The position numbers were made by a program, and so were the translations under genes. A model generated the notes under the pieces. It saw nothing but the letters and a program-made list of their open reading frames with translations, was not told the DNA's origin and made no database searches. A stretch of 9,414 nt of DNA from Sva-07 sp041686315 (GTDB taxonomy: Bacteria > Actinomycetota > Acidimicrobiia > Acidimicrobiales > Ilumatobacteraceae), in NCBI GenBank assembly GCA_041686315.1, contig JAWLEC010000120.1:1-9414 (forward strand). Direction: 5' to 3'. Below are positions 1 to 6,794 of this stretch, piece after piece (within the stretch, counting starts at the first letter, position 1; every line of letters begins with the position of its first letter).

Positions 1-371
1 ACCTGATCGTCGGCCCCGACGGGCTGCGCGCCGTGATCGACTGGGAACTCGCCCACCTCGGCGACCCGATGGAGGACCTCGGTTGGTTGTGCGTCAAGGC
101 GTGGCGCTTCGGCGCCGAACCACCCGTGGCCGGCCTGGGTGACCACGACACCCTCTTCGAGGCGTACGAGGCCGCCGGCGGCCCGCCCGTGGACGCGGCG
201 GTCGTGCACTGGTGGGAGGTGCTGGGCACCTGGAAGTGGGCGGTGATGTGCATCCTGCAGGCCAACGTGCACCTGGGCGGCGCCTCGCGCAGCCACGAGC
301 TGGCGGCCATCGGACGCCGGGTCTGCGAGAACGAGTACGACCTGTTGGCCCTGCTCGAAGGAAGGTGGTGA
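1..371 (+). CDS. Aminoglycoside-phosphotransferase-like kinase, C-terminal part (5' end outside window)
   Basis: The reading frame is open from the window edge (first full codon at 3) and leaves about 122 residues, the C-terminal third or so of an APH/choline-kinase-fold protein. The visible core is VIDWELAHLGDPMEDLGWL. In this family the Asp of the IDWE motif binds Mg-ATP, and GDP..DLGWL is the conserved helix that follows. The catalytic HGD loop would lie upstream of the window. The sequence resembles the 'phosphotransferase family protein' group related to the kinase part of ACAD10/ACAD11, often found near acyl-CoA dehydrogenase genes. The substrate cannot be told from this fragment. The stop TGA lies 3 nt before the next gene, which is probably cotranscribed. 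Family is fairly certain; function is open. Confidence 0.88.
   Translation, partial: LIVGPDGLRAVIDWELAHLGDPMEDLGWLCVKAWRFGAEPPVAGLGDHDTLFEAYEAAGGPPVDAAVVHWWEVLGTWKWAVMCILQANVHLGGASRSHELAAIGRRVCENEYDLLALLEGRW
358..365 (+). promoter_or_regulatory. Shine-Dalgarno site of the DUF6285-type gene
   Basis: AAGGAAGG lies inside the last codons of the kinase gene, with 9 nt to the ATG at 375. It supports that start and indicates that the gene is translated from a shared mRNA. Confidence 0.6.
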
Positions 372-374
372 ACG

Positions 375-703
375 ATGGCGATGCCCCACGACGCACCCGA
401 TGCCGGGCAACTGCTCGAGGCCGTGCGTGAATGGCTCGACGGCGAGGTGATCCCCGCCACCGAGGGTCGGCTGCGATTCCACGCCCGGGTGGCGTCGAAC
501 GTGCTGGCGATGGTGGAACGCGAGATCGAGCTGGGCGCCGCTCAGGCCGAGACGCACCGGGCCCGGCTCGACCGGCTCGGCGTGGCCGACGACGCCGAAC
601 TGGCAGCGGCGATCCGTGCCGGTGGATTCGCCGACCGGGGTGAGGAGCTCCGGTCGCTGCTGCGCGAGGCCGTCGTCGACAAGCTCGAGGTGGCCAACCC
701 CCG

Positions 704-716
<13 letters not shown>
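375..716 (+). CDS. DUF6285-type small helical protein
   Basis: This is a 113-residue soluble protein starting MAMPHDAPDA. It looks like the DUF6285 family, small proteins of unknown function usually encoded directly after an APH-like phosphotransferase, which is the arrangement here. The middle (about residues 33-58, LRFHARVASNVLAMVEREIELG onward) and the end (REAVVDKLEVANPRYLD) are the family-like parts and look helical. No catalytic motif, signal peptide or membrane segment is visible. The ATG at 375 has a good Shine-Dalgarno sequence; a second in-frame ATG at 381 is possible but less well placed. Its last 13 bases overlap the 3' end of rlmN on the other strand. An accessory role to the upstream kinase is inferred only from gene order. 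The family call is from memory. Confidence 0.8.
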
Positions 717-1761
<1,045 letters not shown>

Positions 1762-1765
<4 letters not shown>

Positions 1766-3570
1766 GGCAGGGCCCGGGCCAGCGATTCGTAGTCGTCGAT
1801 CCGCCCTCGCACCACGTCGAGGCTGGCCGTCCAGAACGCCTCGTCGGTGACGTCGATCCCGAACGCGGCCCCCAGCTCCTCGGCCGTGTCCATGCCGGCA
1901 CGCGACAGGAGGTCGTCGTAGCGGGCACGGAAGCGATCGGGATCCTCGCGGTAGCGGGCGAACAGCCCGAGACCGAACAGCAGCCCGTACGTGTACGGCC
2001 AGTTGTAGAAGTGCGAGCCGTAGTAGTGGGGCTTGAGGAGCCACATCCACGGATGCGCCGTGGAGAGATCGAGGCCGTCGCCGTAGGCCTCCGCCTGGGC
2101 GGCGGTCATCAGCTCGCAGAGCTCGCCGGCGCCGAGCGGGCGCCGCTGCCGGCGTTCGAACACCTCCGACTCGAACAGGAACCGCGAGTGGATGTCGACG
2201 ATCACCTGGTTGGTGCCGGCGAGGTCGACGTCGAGTTGGACGAGCCGGTCGATGCCCTCGGAGCGGGCGAGGCCCTCCTCGACCACGAGCGTCTCGCAGA
2301 AGATGCTGGCGGTCTCGGCGAGCGCCATCGGGAGCTGCCGCTGCAGTGCCGTCCGGGTCGCCAAGGCCGTGTTGTGGTAGGCGTGACCGAGTTCGTGGGC
2401 CGTGGTCTGTGTGGAATCGGCCGAACCGGCCCAGTTGAGCAGGACCAGCGACCGGTCGCCCGTGAAGCGGGCGCAGAACGCTCCGCCCACCTTCCCGGAG
2501 CGCGGCTCGGCGTCGATCCACCGCTCGTCGAGGGCACGATCGAGCAGTCCGGCGAGGGCGGGGCTGTAGCCGCCGAACGCCTCCCGCACCACCTGCACGC
2601 CGTGCTCCCACGACACCTCTGCGGCCGCGTGGGGCAGGGGTGCGACGAGGTCCCACCACGGCAGGCCGCTCCCGGCCGGGTGGCCGTGCAGACCGGCCTT
2701 GGTGGTCATCCAGCGCCGCAGATCGGGCAACGAAGCCACCACTGCGGACTGCATCGCGTCGAACGTGGCACGGCTGACGCTGTTGGCGAACAGCGAGGCG
2801 TCCACCGGTGACGTCCAGTGCCGTCGCCGGTTGAGCACGATCGCCTCACCCTTGATGGCGTTCATCGCCGCGGCCACGGGCAGCTCGATCGTCGGCCAGG
2901 CGCGGAGTTCGGCCTCGTGGGCGGCGCGCCGCACCACCGGGTCGCCGTGGTTCGCCATGCCCCGGACGGCGGTGATCGGCAGGTCGCGGGCGCCGTCGGG
3001 CAGTTCGACGGTGGCCACCAGCTGGGAGGTGAGGTCGGCCTGCATCCGGCCCCAGGCCGTCGAACCGGTCGTGGCCAGTTCGGCGGCCAGGTGTTCCTCG
3101 GGCTCGGTCATCTGGTGGACCGCCCGCGCTGCCAGCCGGTGCAGCGGTCCGCGGTGCTCGGCCACGGCGTCGCTGCCCTCGGCGAGGCTGTCGACGCCGA
3201 GCGCCGCCACCCAGTCGGCGAGCCGTGCCGTGAGCGGGCGCAACGTGGCGTCGGCTTCGCGGGTGCGGGCGAGGAGCGCCTGGGCGGTCTCGTTGCGGGT
3301 GTCGGTGGCGACGGTCGCGTACACGTAGGTACGCAGGAGTGCGGCGTCGTCGCTCACCCGGTTGAACTCGTCGATCGCCCGATCGGCAGCCGTGCCGTCG
3401 ACGTGGGTGGCGGCACGGGGCGGGAGGGAGCGGATCCCGAGCTCGTCGAACAGGGCGACCAGACGGACCAGATCGGCAGCACTGCGCTCCATGGCGTCGG
3501 TGAACGACCGCGCCTCGAATCCGGCGTGCACGTCGTCGACGCTCCAGCGGGGCAGTTCGACGGCGGTCAC
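1762..3570 (-). CDS. M3-family zinc oligoendopeptidase (PepF-like)
   Basis: A 602-residue cytoplasmic-type protein with no signal peptide, the usual size for PepF-like M3B peptidases, which cut short peptides. The zinc site is HELGH at residues 392-396 (His392, catalytic Glu393, His396). The likely third ligand is Glu419 in ALAETASIFCETL, 27 residues after the first His, as expected for M3. The C-terminal HYYGSHFYNWPYTYG (about 515-529) carries the conserved His/Tyr substrate-binding residues. The first 200 or so residues are helical, like the PepF N-terminal domain. It starts with GTG at 3570, whose GTGA overlaps the mshD stop, and it ends in ATGA shared with rlmN. The Shine-Dalgarno sequence is weak, so coupling to mshD translation is likely. 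Its role is probably general peptide turnover; a link to mycothiol is not shown. Confidence 0.94.
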
Positions 3571-4520
3571 GTCACGGCCCCGGAGCGGGGAGCGTCGTCG
3601 TCTGCCGGTACCTCGGCCACGAAAGCTGCGTTGGTGCAGTGCACCTCGAAACCGAGCGACCGGTAGAGCCGAACGGCCGGTTCGTTGTCGGCGTCGACGT
3701 ACAGCATGCCGGTGCGGATCCCGCGATCGGCGAGGTGGTCGAGGCCGGCCAGTGTGAGCTGGCGCCCCAGGCCGAGGCCGTGGAAGTCGGGGTCGACGGC
3801 GATCACGTAGATCTCCCCGAGTGGCCCGCCGGCGGGGTCGGCCGGATCGGGCTCGTGGACCTTGGTCCAGCAGAACGCGGCCATGCGACCGTCACGCTCG
3901 TGGATCCGGAACCCCTCGGGGTCGAACCACGGCTCCTGCTGGCGTTGACGGAACGTGTCGACCGTCCAGCCGCCCTGCTCGCCGTGGCCGGCGAACGCCC
4001 GGTTGTTGACGTCGAGCCAGGCCTCGTCGTCGGCGCCGGGGACGAACGCCCGGGTCTCGACGGTGACCGGCAAGCCGGTCGGCAGCGGTCGCCGCATCTG
4101 ATGGAGCAGGCGACCCTGCTCCATCCCGGCATCCTGGGCCAGCTGCTCGTGCGCCGAAGTGGGTTCGAACACCCACCAGTTCACGTCGCCTCCGCCGTCA
4201 GCAGCGACGACGTCGGTGGCCGCCTCGATCAGCTCGGGCCCGATCGTGGCCATCTCGTAGCGGTGGTGCGGGTTGATCACCAGCTCGAAGGCGTAGGCGT
4301 CGTTGCCCCGCGAGATCTGCGCATACGCCACGGGATGGTGGTGACCGGGTTCCCAGGCGAGGAAACCGGCGAAGCCGTCGAGGCCGCCGTTGACGAGGTC
4401 GAGGTAGAGGTGGTCGGACAGCGGCCGCCGGCCGTCGGCCCGCGCGGCGGCCTCGAGCAGCTCGTTGACGCCGGCGATGTCGTCGACGCCCATCTGTCGT
4501 TTGATCTCGAGGCGCCGCAT
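3567..4520 (-). CDS. mshD: Mycothiol synthase (acetyl-CoA:Cys-GlcN-Ins acetyltransferase)
   Basis: MshD catalyses the last step of mycothiol synthesis, acetylating the cysteine amine of Cys-GlcN-Ins. The protein has 317 residues against about 315 in M. tuberculosis and has two GNAT domains. The N-terminal one (about 1-145) includes ARADGRRPLSDH, the MshD-type opening. The C-terminal one (about 150-305) has VNNRAFAGHGEQGGW (171-185), CWTKVH (217-222), GEIYVIAVDP (235-244), the acetyl-CoA loop around GLGLGRQL (248-255) and LYVDADNEPAVRLYRSLGF (273-291). These blocks are highly characteristic of MshD. I chose the ATG at 4520: a longer in-frame reading exists but crosses the nth start region, while this start gives the family length and lies 7 nt after a TACCCT hexamer. 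It heads the mshD-pepF-rlmN operon and is divergent from nth. Confidence 0.94.
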   Translation of the reverse strand: MRRLEIKRQMGVDDIAGVNELLEAAARADGRRPLSDHLYLDLVNGGLDGFAGFLAWEPGHHHPVAYAQISRGNDAYAFELVINPHHRYEMATIGPELIEAATDVVAADGGGDVNWWVFEPTSAHEQLAQDAGMEQGRLLHQMRRPLPTGLPVTVETRAFVPGADDEAWLDVNNRAFAGHGEQGGWTVDTFRQRQQEPWFDPEGFRIHERDGRMAAFCWTKVHEPDPADPAGGPLGEIYVIAVDPDFHGLGLGRQLTLAGLDHLADRGIRTGMLYVDADNEPAVRLYRSLGFEVHCTNAAFVAEVPADDDAPRSGAVT

Positions 4521-4527
4521 GGTGGCG

Positions 4528-4533
4528 AGGGTA
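4528..4533 (-). promoter_or_regulatory. Putative -10 element of the mshD operon (leaderless)
   Basis: Read on the - strand, TACCCT fits TANNNT and is followed by exactly 7 nt before the mshD ATG at 4520. No Shine-Dalgarno sequence precedes that ATG, so transcription probably begins at the start codon itself. No convincing -35 is visible; the region would fall inside the start of nth. Confidence 0.55.
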
Positions 4534-4540
4534 TCCCCAT

Positions 4541-4546
4541 TAGGGT
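4541..4546 (+). promoter_or_regulatory. Putative -10 element of nth (leaderless)
   Basis: TAGGGT lies 9 nt before the nth ATG at 4556, with no Shine-Dalgarno sequence between. It is only 7 bp from the oppositely oriented mshD -10 element. The same hexamer is used at 5282-5287 before the putative small RNA. No -35 match is visible. Confidence 0.5.
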
Positions 4547-4555
4547 CCACCCCCG

Positions 4556-5206
4556 ATGGGCCGACCACGCACCCCCAAGGGCCGTGCCCGCGAGGCGGCC
4601 GCTCGGCTCGCACAGGAGTACCCCGAAGCCCTCTGCGAACTCGAGCACTCCACCCCGTTCGAACTGCTGGTCGCCACGATCCTGTCCGCACAGTGCACCG
4701 ACGCCCGGGTCAACATGGTCACGCCGGTGCTGTTCGCCCGCTATCCCACGCCCGACGACCTCATGCACGCCGAGCAGACCGAACTCGAAGAGATCGTGCG
4801 CAGTACCGGGTTCTTCGCCTCCAAGGCCCGCAACCTGATCGCGATGGCGAGCCGCCTGGTCGAGCAGTACGACGGCGAGGTGCCGACCGACCTCGACGAC
4901 CTGGTCACGCTGCCCGGAGTCGGGCGCAAGACCGGCAACGTCGTACGCAGCGTGGCGTTCCGCCTTCCGGGCCTGCCCGTCGACACCCACGTCGGCCGGC
5001 TGGCACGCCGTCTTCGCATCACCGAGGAGGAGGATCCGGTGAAGGTGGAACTCGAACTCAACTCGTACCTTCCGGCGGCGCAACGGGGCGATTTCAGCCT
5101 GCGGATGATCCTGCACGGCCGGCGTGTGTGTTTCGCCCGGAAACCCGAGTGCGAGCGGTGCGTGCTGGAGGACTTCTGCCCCTCCAGCCGGCTCCGTGCC
5201 CACTGA
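4556..5206 (+). CDS. nth: Endonuclease III (DNA glycosylase/AP lyase)
   Basis: This base-excision repair enzyme removes oxidised pyrimidines and nicks abasic sites. It has 216 residues, close to the 211 of E. coli Nth. The helix-hairpin-helix LPGVGRKTGNVV (119-130) contains the catalytic Lys125, and VDTHVGRL (142-149) carries the catalytic Asp143. The C-terminal 4Fe-4S motif is intact, with Cys192-X6-Cys199-X2-Cys202-X5-Cys208. The early motif LVATILSAQCTDARVN (38-53) is typical of the family. The start at 4556 is the first good in-frame ATG and lies just after a TAGGGT hexamer. The gene is monocistronic: the following interval is non-coding, and the next terminator is the one at 5359-5395. 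MutY-like enzymes are excluded by the Lys125/Asp143 pair and the short length. Confidence 0.96.
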   Translation: MGRPRTPKGRAREAAARLAQEYPEALCELEHSTPFELLVATILSAQCTDARVNMVTPVLFARYPTPDDLMHAEQTELEEIVRSTGFFASKARNLIAMASRLVEQYDGEVPTDLDDLVTLPGVGRKTGNVVRSVAFRLPGLPVDTHVGRLARRLRITEEEDPVKVELELNSYLPAAQRGDFSLRMILHGRRVCFARKPECERCVLEDFCPSSRLRAH

Positions 5207-5222
5207 TCAGCGAAACTCCGCC

Positions 5223-5247
5223 AACTCGTCGAGTTCGCGTCGACGCG
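5223..5247. repeat. Two adjoining short palindromes after nth
   Basis: AACTC-GTC-GAGTT (5223-5235) is followed without a gap by the perfect 12-bp palindrome CGCGTCGACGCG (5236-5247). They begin 17 bp after the nth stop. They could form a 3'-end hairpin for the nth mRNA, but no T-run follows, so I do not call a terminator. Confidence 0.4.
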
Positions 5248-5255
5248 CGCTCCGA

Positions 5256-5278
5256 CTGTTGAGGACGCAACAGCGTCC
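5256..5278. repeat. Overlapping inverted repeats in the small-RNA promoter (possible operator)
   Basis: Two inverted repeats overlap here. CTGTTG-N6-CAACAG occupies 5256-5273, and the 16-bp GGACGC-AACA-GCGTCC occupies 5263-5278. They cover the -35 hexamer and most of the 17-bp spacer of the putative promoter, where a bound repressor would block RNA polymerase. No regulator is identified, and chance palindromes are common at this GC content. Confidence 0.4.
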
Positions 5279-5287
5279 GTGTAGGGT
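5259..5287 (+). promoter_or_regulatory. Putative sigma-A-type promoter of the small RNA
   Basis: TTGAGG (5259-5264) and TAGGGT (5282-5287) are separated by 17 bp. It is the only promoter in the window with a recognisable -35 as well as a -10. Transcription should start near 5294-5296, exactly where the first hairpin begins. Confidence 0.6.
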
Positions 5288-5293
5288 CGGTGC

Positions 5294-5395
5294 GCAACCA
5301 GGTTCCCGCCACCTGGTTTGTTGCGACGGCCGGGATCCGCCTCCTGGCCTCGCACCGTGCGACGGCCCCTCCACCAGGGGCCGTCGCCGCGTTTT
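5294..5395 (+). ncRNA. Putative small RNA with C-rich hairpin loops (6C-like)
   Basis: An independent transcript of about 100 nt is predicted from promoter, folding and terminator. Hairpin 1 pairs 5296-5303 with 5311-5318 (AACCAGGT/ACCTGGTT, 8 bp) around loop TCCCGCC. Hairpin 2 pairs 5328-5335 with 5342-5349 (GGCCGGGA/TCCTGGCC, 8 bp, one G-U) around loop TCCGCC. The terminator hairpin has loop CCACC. Two hairpins with C-rich loops and a terminator match the general description of actinobacterial 6C RNA, whose mycobacterial member (B11) is reported to bind G-rich sites on mRNAs through its loops. Here the C runs are broken by single G residues, so it may be a divergent member or a separate family. 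No reading frame is apparent. Targets are unknown. Folding was done by eye. Confidence 0.6.
5359..5395 (+). terminator. Intrinsic terminator of the small RNA
   Basis: A perfect 12-bp stem (GCGACGGCCCCT at 5359-5370 with AGGGGCCGTCGC at 5376-5387) with loop CCACC is followed by CGCGTTTT. The T-run on the + strand fits termination of the small RNA and of any readthrough from nth. On the - strand there is no T-run after the stem, so termination of the convergent 71-aa gene here is less certain. Confidence 0.82.
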
Positions 5396-5399
5396 CGGG

Positions 5400-5615
5400 T
5401 CAGTCGGCGGTGCGCATCGCTCGCACGAGGTTCCGCTCGGCGGTGCGCAGCGAGCGTTCCGCCTCGTGGATCGCCGTGACGAGGTCCTCACGTTCGGTGC
5501 CGATCCACGGCTCGGCGAGATCGGCGACGCGACGGCGGTACTGCGCCACGTTGTCGGCAATGGTGCCGAGTTCGGCAGCCGTCGACGCGGATGATGACGC
5601 GGATGATGCGGCCAT
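5400..5615 (-). CDS. Hypothetical 71-residue helical protein
   Basis: I do not recognise this family. The protein has a Ser/Ala-only stretch (residues 3-13, partly a 12-bp DNA repeat) and then a charged, probably all-helical body (about 14-71, with YRRRVADLAEPWIGTEREDL in the middle and heptad-like EAERSLRTAERNLVRAMR near the end), suggesting a small coiled-coil or partner-binding protein. There is no signal peptide, membrane segment or Cys/His metal site. I chose the ATG at 5615 because TAGCGT lies 7 nt before it, as for the other leaderless starts here. An in-frame extension further upstream runs through hisC antisense and is not credible. It is divergent from hisC and convergent with the small RNA. 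A real gene is likely because of the promoter and the tight fit between neighbours. Confidence 0.7.
   Translation of the reverse strand: MAASSASSSASTAAELGTIADNVAQYRRRVADLAEPWIGTEREDLVTAIHEAERSLRTAERNLVRAMRTAD
5586..5609. repeat. 12-bp tandem repeat, two copies
   Basis: CGCGGATGATGA (5586-5597) is followed directly by CGCGGATGATGC, differing only in the last base. It lies in the N-terminal coding part of the 71-aa gene and gives the Ser/Ala repeat there. The unit is four codons, so a change in copy number would keep the frame. Confidence 0.7.
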
Positions 5616-5622
5616 CGGCGAA

Positions 5623-5628
5623 ACGCTA
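5623..5628 (-). promoter_or_regulatory. Putative -10 element of the 71-aa gene (leaderless)
   Basis: TAGCGT on the - strand fits TANNNT and lies exactly 7 nt before the ATG at 5615. There is no Shine-Dalgarno sequence between. No -35 match is visible. Confidence 0.5.
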
Positions 5629-5653
5629 GCGGGAGGCGGGCCGATGGTCCCTC

Positions 5654-5659
5654 TACACT
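5654..5659 (+). promoter_or_regulatory. Putative -10 element of the his operon (leaderless)
   Basis: TACACT lies exactly 7 nt before the hisC GTG at 5667, so the mRNA probably starts at the GTG. No leader peptide, T-box or attenuator is possible in a leaderless mRNA. The upstream face holds the divergent -10 of the 71-aa gene, 25 bp away. Confidence 0.6.
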
Positions 5660-5666
5660 GCCCCCG

Positions 5667-6794
5667 GTGATCCCCGTCCGTCCCGATCTCCGTACGCTCG
5701 AGGGGTACCACTCCGCCCAGGTCGACGTGGCGGTGCGGTTGAACACCAACGAGTCGCCGCTGCCACCGCCCGTCGCCTTCCGCGACGCGGTCGCCGCGGA
5801 GGTGTCCCGGGTGCCGTGGCACCGGTACCCCGACCGGGCGGCCACCGAGTTGCGCGAGGCGCTGGCCGACCTCCACCGGGTCGATCCGGCCCAGATCTTC
5901 GTCGCCAACGGGTCCAACGAGGTGCTGCAGACCGTGCTGCTCGCCTACGCCGGGCCCGGTCGGACCGTCGCCACGTTCGAGCCGACCTACCAGATGCACG
6001 CCCAGATCGCACGGGTCACCGGTGCCACGGTGGTCGAAGGCGAGCGGGCCGGCGACTTCACCCTCGATGCGGCAGAGGTCGAACGGGTGATGCACGACCA
6101 CGCCCCGCACGTGGTGTTCCTCACGTCGCCCAACAACCCGACGGGAATGATCGAGCCCCGCGAGCGCGTGGAGCAGCTCCTCGACCTGGCACCGGGCCTG
6201 GTGGTGGTCGACGAGGCCTATGCCCAGTTCGCCGACTGGACCGCACTCGATCTCGTCGACGAGACCCGTCCGCTCGTGGTGACGCGGACGTTCTCCAAGA
6301 CCTGGTCGATGGCGGGAGCACGGCTCGGGTACCTCGTCGGGCCCCGCTGGCTGGTGTCCGAGCTCGACAAGGTGGTGCTCCCGTACCATCTCGACGCCGT
6401 GAAGCAGATCGCCGGCCGCCTCGCCCTGCGCTTCTCCGGCGACATGGACCGACGCGTCCGCCAGATCGTCGACGAGCGCACGCGCATCGTCGACCGCCTG
6501 TCGGAGCAGCCGATCGACGTGTTCCCGAGCGGCGCCAACTTCGTGCTGTTCCGTGTGGGGCCCGGTGAAGGCCCGACGGTGTGGCAGGGGCTGGTCGACC
6601 GTGGGGTGTTGATCCGCGACTGCTCGAGCTGGCCCCGGCTGGCCGACTGCCTGCGGGTCACCGTGGGCACGCCGGAGGAGAACACGGCCTTCCTCGAGGC
6701 ACTCACCGACGTGGTCCACACAGCCGTCGCATCGACGTCGTCCCTCTCGCCATCCCACCCGCCGTCCCCCAGGGCCTCAGGAGCCAGCACATGA
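5667..6794 (+). CDS. hisC: Histidinol-phosphate aminotransferase
   Basis: This PLP-dependent fold-type I aminotransferase converts imidazole acetol phosphate and glutamate to histidinol phosphate. It has 375 residues. LNTNESPLPPP (25-35) is the substrate-side opening typical of HisC. SPNNPTG (154-160) and VVVDEAYAQF (179-188, Asp182 facing the PLP nitrogen) are present, and TFSKTWSMAGARLGYL (208-223) contains the PLP lysine, Lys211. LRVTVGTPEEN (329-339) carries the carboxylate-binding Arg330. The usual HisC end comes near residue 350, and the last 24 or so residues are a Ser/Pro/Ala-rich tail. It starts with GTG, 7 nt after TACACT. Its stop overlaps the hisB start (ATGA). It is the first gene of the local his operon. 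Confidence 0.95.
   Translation: MIPVRPDLRTLEGYHSAQVDVAVRLNTNESPLPPPVAFRDAVAAEVSRVPWHRYPDRAATELREALADLHRVDPAQIFVANGSNEVLQTVLLAYAGPGRTVATFEPTYQMHAQIARVTGATVVEGERAGDFTLDAAEVERVMHDHAPHVVFLTSPNNPTGMIEPRERVEQLLDLAPGLVVVDEAYAQFADWTALDLVDETRPLVVTRTFSKTWSMAGARLGYLVGPRWLVSELDKVVLPYHLDAVKQIAGRLALRFSGDMDRRVRQIVDERTRIVDRLSEQPIDVFPSGANFVLFRVGPGEGPTVWQGLVDRGVLIRDCSSWPRLADCLRVTVGTPEENTAFLEALTDVVHTAVASTSSLSPSHPPSPRASGAST
6779..6783 (+). promoter_or_regulatory. Shine-Dalgarno site of hisB
   Basis: AGGAG lies 7 nt before the ATG at 6791, inside the end of hisC. It fixes the hisB start and excludes the longer in-frame reading that runs back into hisC. Confidence 0.6.

Noticed and set aside
3639..4838. A 399-residue + strand frame spanning mshD antisense and the start of nth
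   Set aside because: It crosses two real genes in the wrong frame and ends in low-complexity sequence.
5288..5357. CGGTGCG (5288-5294) pairing with CGCACCG (5351-5357) as an outer stem enclosing both hairpins
   Set aside because: The 5' arm lies before the predicted transcript start. It would count only if transcription begins upstream of 5288.
5294..5666. The terminator and hairpins as an attenuator or riboswitch leader of the his operon
   Set aside because: The hairpins end about 270 nt before hisC, with an opposite-strand gene between. hisC has its own leaderless -10, and no His-rich leader peptide is visible.
5616..6758. A long - strand frame that would extend the 71-aa protein to 452 residues
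   Set aside because: The added part is antisense to hisC, and the TAGCGT-N7-ATG geometry at 5615 marks a much better start.
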